Source of the DNA: Gammaproteobacteria bacterium
Lineage (GTDB): Bacteria > Pseudomonadota > Gammaproteobacteria > Pseudomonadales > Porticoccaceae
DNA: 48,840 nt
Direction of reading: 5' to 3'
Assembly: GCA_003235325.1 (NCBI GenBank)
Contig: QJWQ01000132.1
Location: 1 to 48,840, forward strand
The translations under genes and the position numbers were made by a program. Under the pieces are notes generated by a model. That model saw only the letters and a program-made list of their open reading frames with translations. It had not been told where the DNA came from and ran no database searches. This document shows, piece after piece, positions 44,512 to 48,840 of this stretch (positions within the stretch are counted from its first letter, which is position 1; the number at the start of each line of letters is the position of its first letter).

Positions 44512-44982
44512 TTATTTCTCCTCTCCAGCACTGTCTTCAGAATCCATCTCTTCATCCTCGTCAGCCTCGTCCTCGGTCTCCGACTCAGCGGCTGCCTTGG
44601 CGGCACGGTCGGCGTCACGGCGTTCGCGGCTTTCTTTCTCGGCCTTGTCGGCACGCTCGGATTTCATGATCAGGGTTTCTTCGGTGACCGGGCCGTCCCG
44701 CTTGATCACCAGATTGCGCAGCACGGCATCGTTGTAACGGAAATTCGAGGTCAGTTCGTCGAGCGCCTGCTGGCCGCACTCGACATTCATCAGGACGTAA
44801 TGGGCCTTGTGCATATCCTGGATCGGGTAAGCGAGCTGGCGGCGACCCCAGTCTTCGAGGCGGTGGATCTTGCCCTGGCTGCCGTCTTCACCCTGGACGA
44901 TCTTGCCGTAACGCTCGATCATGCCGGGAACCTGCTCGCTCTGGTCCGGGTGGACCATGAATACTATTTCGTAGTGGCGCAT
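44512..44982 (-). CDS. rpsF: 30S ribosomal protein S6 with long acidic tail
   Basis: 156 residues. The S6 core is residues 1-100: [40 protein letters not shown] and [20 protein letters not shown]. The last 45 residues are an extended charged tail, first basic/alanine-rich and then strongly acidic ([19 protein letters not shown]). E. coli S6 has a short tail lengthened after translation by RimK; here acidity is written into the gene. First gene of the operon. Confidence 0.97.
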   Translation of the reverse strand: MRHYEIVFMVHPDQSEQVPGMIERYGKIVQGEDGSQGKIHRLEDWGRRQLAYPIQDMHKAHYVLMNVECGQQALDELTSNFRYNDAVLRNLVIKRDGPVTEETLIMKSERADKAEKESRERRDADRAAKAAAESETEDEADEDEEMDSEDSAGEEK

Positions 44983-45004
44983 TGTGCCTCCTTACGGGTT
45001 GAAG

Positions 45005-45062
45005 CCATCCGCTGATCGGTATGGCAAGGAGTAACCGAAACGGGCATCCCCGTTTCGGATGG
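45005..45062 (-). promoter_or_regulatory. Candidate S6:S18 autoregulatory leader
   Basis: In the rpsF leader a perfect 10-bp hairpin CCGAAACGGG / CCCGTTTCGG (45035-45058) overlaps a second possible pairing, CCATCCG (45056-45062) with CGGATGG (45005-45011). S6:S18 complexes are known to bind leader RNAs with a CCG element in front of rpsF. Position and alternate pairings fit, but the motif was not checked against a covariance model. Confidence 0.5.
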
Positions 45063-45076
45063 ATTAAGGGCGCGAG

Positions 45077-45105
45077 ATTCTAGGGTATGGCCGCTACGTA
45101 TGCAA
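45077..45105 (-). promoter_or_regulatory. Sigma-70 promoter of the rpsF operon
   Basis: On the minus strand -35 TTGCAT (45100-45105) and -10 TAGAAT (45077-45082) with an ideal 17-base spacer, about 95 bases upstream of the rpsF start. Confidence 0.8.
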
Positions 45106-45183
45106 CTGTCTTTGCCCGCAGAGGCCGAAAAAGCTGCATCCTGCTGCCATTAAGGTATTGGGCCTGGCGAACTGACAGGAAAC

Positions 45184-46629
45184 CTAACCGCTGCCCTGTA
45201 GCGCCATCACCATTTCCCTGACCAGGGCCGACCGGGTTTTGGGCCCGGAAAAACCGGCATCGGGCTGCAAAAGCTCACTGGACGCCGATCGCACTGCGGC
45301 CTGCAATCCCGCTTCGATGGAGTCAATCGGGCCGTTGCCGACTGACAACGTCGACCAGTCGGGATGGGCGCGTAACAGCTTGATCCAGACCGGCCAGGCA
45401 TCGGGCATGGCTGGCATCTGCTCCGGCTTGATGGCCAGCGCCCGCTGGCTGGCGTGACCCCGGGTATCCAGGGTTTCCAGCAACCATCGCTGCCGCAGCC
45501 AGATGGCCCGCAGCGTCGGTTCGTCGACACAGAGAAACCGGTGACCCCGCAACCGGGCAGCCAGATCACTGCCGTGCCGGCGTGCGGCACCCCAGGTGGC
45601 GCCGACCAGTGCGCCAAGCCCCGTGGCCAGACCCAGGCTCATGCCGCCTACCATCAGGTCTATACCGGCGCCGATGGCCGCACCTTTTGCGGCACCGGCA
45701 CCAACATCAACCCCCAGTTGCTTCAGTGTGTTCGGATCAAACAGATCCAGGGTCCAGAGGCCGTTGCTGACCGGCAACACCTCACCGGTCAGCTTCTGGT
45801 CGGCGAAGCGAAACAGGGCCAGCAGCGACCGGGCACAGTTATTTTCAGCCCGCCGCACCCGGTTCTGCAGTTGTTCTGCCATTTGCTGCTGCAAGCCCGC
45901 GTCTGCCCTGACCCGCAGGGCGCCGACCTCGACCAGCAGCCGGGCAATGTGTTCGGCACCGCCTCGACGCCGTTGCTGCCAGTCCTGTTCACGCTCGTCG
46001 ATCAGGCGCTGGATACTGTCGTAGTGGGGCTCCAGCAGAGTCTGTATTTTCTGGTAGAGGCGCTTCTCCCCTTCCCGGTCATAGACCACAGTGTCAAATG
46101 CGACCACGGCGTGGAGACCCAGGCGGGCAAACTGGCGGCGCCAGGCATCCTGGTAGTGTCCCTGCTCAATGAAATTCAGCACCGGCACCACCGGCCTGGC
46201 GGCCAGGGCCAGAATAGCCAGTTCATCCAGGTACTTGCCCAGCAGCGGTTCCCGGGCATCAACCAGATAGAACATGAGGTCGCAGGCCAGAAGCTGTCGC
46301 AGCACCTTGGCCTCCTGGGCCAGTTGGGGGTAGTCGCCAGCCGACGCCAGGAAGCGGCGAATGGACTCGATTCCGGCCCCCTGTGGCCTGCCGCCGAGTT
46401 CCTCCAGCAGGGACAGCAGGCCCATGGAGTCCTCCAGCCCCGGCGTGTCGAAGAGGGTGATTACCGGCACGCCGGCCGCCAGTATTTCCGCAGCCTCCAC
46501 GTGGCGGGTGGTGCCGGGACGACTGGAAATCTCACCAAATTCACTATCCCGCAGCAGGGTTCTCAACAGGGACGTTTTACCGGTGTTGGTATGGCCGACA
46601 ACGGCGATCCGCACCCCTTTCGCAGACAT
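45184..46629 (-). CDS. DUF3482-type GTPase
   Basis: About 481 residues from the ATG at 46629, chosen for the AAGGAG nine bases upstream. The N-terminal Era/TrmE-like G domain shows G1 VVGHTNTGKTSLLR, G2 SSRPGTTRHV, G3 LFDTPGLED; the usual NKxD is replaced by VLNFIEQ. The C-terminal half has a Gly/Ala-rich hairpin (AGAAKGAAIGAGIDLMVGGM, then LGLATGLGALVGATWG) that may insert into membranes. It is found paired with a DUF2868 membrane protein, here just upstream with stop and ribosome site overlapping. Function unknown. Confidence 0.88.
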   Translation of the reverse strand: MSAKGVRIAVVGHTNTGKTSLLRTLLRDSEFGEISSRPGTTRHVEAAEILAAGVPVITLFDTPGLEDSMGLLSLLEELGGRPQGAGIESIRRFLASAGDYPQLAQEAKVLRQLLACDLMFYLVDAREPLLGKYLDELAILALAARPVVPVLNFIEQGHYQDAWRRQFARLGLHAVVAFDTVVYDREGEKRLYQKIQTLLEPHYDSIQRLIDEREQDWQQRRRGGAEHIARLLVEVGALRVRADAGLQQQMAEQLQNRVRRAENNCARSLLALFRFADQKLTGEVLPVSNGLWTLDLFDPNTLKQLGVDVGAGAAKGAAIGAGIDLMVGGMSLGLATGLGALVGATWGAARRHGSDLAARLRGHRFLCVDEPTLRAIWLRQRWLLETLDTRGHASQRALAIKPEQMPAMPDAWPVWIKLLRAHPDWSTLSVGNGPIDSIEAGLQAAVRSASSELLQPDAGFSGPKTRSALVREMVMALQGSG

Positions 46630-46643
46630 GACGGCGGACTCCT

Positions 46644-48098
46644 TCACAGCAACCCGGTTTCACCCCGACTCGGGGGCTCCAGGTGGATGATGTGATCGGC
46701 GGCGATCCCGGCTTCACCGGCCAGACGATGCCAGTCCCAGATTCGCTGCTCGACATCCGGGCCGGTAAGCTGCCCCGCCAACTGTTCCCGACCGGAAAGC
46801 GCCAGCCAGGTCTGGGACGGGTCCCGCTTTTCCAGCAGGCGTTGCAGATACCGGCCAATGCCGCGATCCGGAGAACAGGACAACAGCACTTCCACCACCA
46901 GGGGTCCGGCATCCAGTTCTCGCACCCGTTGCAGTGCAATTTCCCTTGAAGCCCTGTCACTGGCGACACCGACCTGTCGCGGTTCCGGGTAGTTGGCCGG
47001 TGGCCAGCCCCGCTGTTCCTCCGGCAGATCCAGCCCCAACCAGGCTATCTTTTCACCAGATGGCGGCATAAAGGCCGGTGTGTTCACCATCACGTCGGCG
47101 GACCCGGGGGGAGCGTCATCGGCATCGACTACACCCAGTTGCCGTGACAGCGGGTGCAGTCGTTGCTGCAGGGTGATGAAGTAGGGTTCGAACAGGTCCA
47201 GCCGATACCGCGCCTCGGCCCGGCGCAGCCGCCACCCGCACAGCAGCAGCAACAGCAGCCGGGGCAGGAGGCCGTAACAGACCAGGCTCGCCAGTAGCAG
47301 TGCCGCCCACTGGCTCCTGACCGAGGCCAGCATCTCGGGATTTGTCCCGAGCCGGCTGCCGGCGACCTGCTCCGGCGACAGGCTGTCAAACCCGAAAATG
47401 GCCGGCACCGAGGCCAGCCAGGAGGTCAGGCCGATAAAGGCCTGATCGCCGAGCAGGGTGGTCTCCCAGACAAAATCGAACTGTCGGCTGAGCAATTGCA
47501 GCAACACCATCAGCACGCCGCCCGACAGGTAGGCGAGCCAGATCCCCTGGACCAGGGAACCCAGGAACCAGCGCAGCAGCGGCTCCGTGGTGTAGACCCG
47601 GAACCAGGCTGCCAGCGCATGGGGTTCGGCGCCATGCGGCAGAAACCGGCGCAACCCGGCGAACACCAGCGCCGCGAGGGAACTGCCCTGGGCCGTCGCC
47701 GGGCGCAGCACCATGACCAGGGACCAGAGGAGCAGTGCCAGCAGGTTAATACCCAGCAGGGACAGCAACAGCCAGAAAAAATTGACCGTGCCATCCGGCG
47801 ACCGGACAAAGGCCTGGCTCACCGCCAGCGCGCCCGCCAACAGCATCACCACCAGGGCAATGATCACCAGCCAGCGAACCCGTTTTCTCAATTGCTCAAG
47901 GGCCGCTTTCAGTCCAGGCGCCAGGTCCAGTTGCCCGGCACGGTAAACAATCCGGGTCTCCAGACTGTCCTCAGCGGTAGCCAGCTGGTTTTCGAGGGGA
48001 GCAGCGGCCGCCGAGAATCCCTCCCGTTCCTCGACATTGCGCACCGCCTGGGTGAGCAGTCGCTGGTCAAAGGTGGGCCGGGGGTGCACGCCGGTCAC
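46644..48098 (-). CDS. DUF2868-type membrane protein
   Basis: 484 residues, starting at a GTG (48098). Four or so membrane segments: VRWLVIIALVVMLLAGALAV, FFWLLLSLLGINLLALLLW, WLAYLSGGVLMVLLQLL and ASLVCYGLLPRLLLLLLCGW. The soluble C-terminal half contains EVLLSCSPDRGIGRYLQRLL. The gene pair with the DUF3482 GTPase is conserved in proteobacteria, which suggests a membrane-linked GTPase complex (inference). Confidence 0.87.
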   Translation of the reverse strand: MTGVHPRPTFDQRLLTQAVRNVEEREGFSAAAAPLENQLATAEDSLETRIVYRAGQLDLAPGLKAALEQLRKRVRWLVIIALVVMLLAGALAVSQAFVRSPDGTVNFFWLLLSLLGINLLALLLWSLVMVLRPATAQGSSLAALVFAGLRRFLPHGAEPHALAAWFRVYTTEPLLRWFLGSLVQGIWLAYLSGGVLMVLLQLLSRQFDFVWETTLLGDQAFIGLTSWLASVPAIFGFDSLSPEQVAGSRLGTNPEMLASVRSQWAALLLASLVCYGLLPRLLLLLLCGWRLRRAEARYRLDLFEPYFITLQQRLHPLSRQLGVVDADDAPPGSADVMVNTPAFMPPSGEKIAWLGLDLPEEQRGWPPANYPEPRQVGVASDRASREIALQRVRELDAGPLVVEVLLSCSPDRGIGRYLQRLLEKRDPSQTWLALSGREQLAGQLTGPDVEQRIWDWHRLAGEAGIAADHIIHLEPPSRGETGLL

Positions 48099-48126
48099 TG
48101 GTCAGCCACCCTGTAGCAATCGGCCA

Positions 48127-48798
48127 TCAAATGTTGTTGTTCTCGGCGGACTCTGCCTTTTGATGTTCCCGACGAGCAATTGCCAGTGCTCTGCGAAGGC
48201 TGGAAACATTGCTTTGCCAATGGGGCAGAACCACCGTAATCAACAGCTGTTCGAGGGCCACCAGCAGGTAAAAAACCAATACCAGTCTGAATGGCAGGGA
48301 GAAATCCCAGATGGTGGCAATAAAATAGCAGGGGGTCAGACACAGGGCCGCGAGTTTGGCCCCCAGCGTGTGGAAACTGGGAAATTTGCGAAATCGCGCC
48401 AGGCAAACCAGCAGTGGCACCAGCCAGCCGCTGAAAGCAAACAGCAGGTAGATGTCTTCCCGCGCGAAGATCTCGGGCCACAGCTTCCAGAGACCGAGCA
48501 GCATCACAGCATAGATGATCAGGTCCGCCCAGCTGTCCAGCTGGGCACCAAGTTCGGTCACCTGATTGAAGCGCCGGGCCAGGTAACCGTCGATGGCGTC
48601 GGTAAAGATCGACAGGGCCAGCACCATCAGAAAGAAATCACCCCGGCCCTTAAAGGCCAGCCAGATCAGCACCGGCGCCAGGCCCATGCGCAACGCACTG
48701 ATGACGTTGGGCAGGTTGACAATGACATTTTCCCTGACCGCTTCCGTACTGTCCCGGACTTTCTGTTCCAGGTTCTCTCGTGTCAAGTGACACCCCAT
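48127..48798 (-). CDS. CDP-alcohol phosphatidyltransferase family protein
   Basis: A 223-residue integral membrane enzyme. It contains the full family motif DAIDGYLARRF, then G (8 residues on) and the two final aspartates in LGAQLDSWAD, which bind Mg and CDP-diacylglycerol. About six hydrophobic segments. PgsA-like enzymes make phosphatidylglycerol phosphate, but the acceptor alcohol cannot be told from sequence alone. It lies upstream of the DUF2868/DUF3482 pair on the same strand, 28 bases away. Confidence 0.9.
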   Translation of the reverse strand: MGCHLTRENLEQKVRDSTEAVRENVIVNLPNVISALRMGLAPVLIWLAFKGRGDFFLMVLALSIFTDAIDGYLARRFNQVTELGAQLDSWADLIIYAVMLLGLWKLWPEIFAREDIYLLFAFSGWLVPLLVCLARFRKFPSFHTLGAKLAALCLTPCYFIATIWDFSLPFRLVLVFYLLVALEQLLITVVLPHWQSNVSSLRRALAIARREHQKAESAENNNI

Positions 48799-48840
48799 AT
48801 ATTATAAAGAACATCAAATATTGTTCTTAACATATTGTTT

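Noticed and set aside
45454-46695. 413-codon plus-strand frame opposite the DUF3482 GTPase
   Set aside because: The GTPase motifs lie on the minus strand; the plus frame has low-complexity Gln/Gly-rich composition typical of shadows.
1-48840. CRISPR array, prophage or integrative-element boundaries
   Set aside because: No regularly spaced repeats, integrase or phage genes seen; tRNA-Leu has no obvious repeated 3' end (attachment site) downstream.

Overview
The window looks like a chromosomal segment of a marine-type gammaproteobacterium, perhaps a Cellvibrionales or Halieaceae-like group; that placement is inference from gene content. The supporting signs are five large TonB-dependent receptors (TBDRs), many secreted glycosidases, a gammaproteobacterial-style rpsF-rpsR-rplI-dnaB block, a GC-rich coding style and no phage or plasmid backbone. 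No CRISPR array or rRNA was seen. There is one tRNA, tRNA-Leu(CAA).

Positions 1-23200 are an alpha-glucan (starch/maltodextrin) utilisation region. It holds a sugar-type TBDR, a secreted six-hairpin glycosidase, two flavin-dependent halogenase-like proteins translationally coupled to a DUF6445-type protein, four GH13 enzymes (three alpha-glucosidase-like, one alpha-amylase-like), and a FecI/FecR/FecA-like signalling trio (ECF sigma, anti-sigma, STN-domain TBDR) that may control it. The gaps between the GH13 genes carry palindromic dispersed repeats. Inner-membrane sugar uptake is not encoded here.

Positions 23500-27950 are a scrap zone followed by stress genes. The tRNA-Leu gene has a strong promoter. 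Two wrecked genes follow it: the C-terminal part of a CE1-type esterase and an IS21-family istA. Then come a renalase-like flavoprotein, a DUF3081-type small protein, an Hsp20 gene with a sigma-32-like promoter and a ROSE-like RNA thermometer, and a small outer-membrane barrel protein.

Positions 28200-32210 (minus strand) are a thiamine acquisition operon. A TPP riboswitch is followed by a TBDR, a YkoF-like thiamine-binding protein, a PnuC/PnuT-type transporter and a ThiK-like kinase. This is a complete route from the outer membrane to phosphorylated vitamin.

Positions 32400-48800 are mostly housekeeping: inorganic pyrophosphatase, a sirtuin, a further TBDR preceded by a 20-bp-arm palindrome, a Tag-like DNA glycosylase, acetyl-CoA synthetase, panD-panC, dnaB, rplI, a membrane protein, rpsR and rpsF (with a candidate S6:S18 leader and a clear sigma-70 promoter). 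A GTPase/membrane-protein pair (DUF3482/DUF2868) and a CDP-alcohol phosphatidyltransferase end the window.
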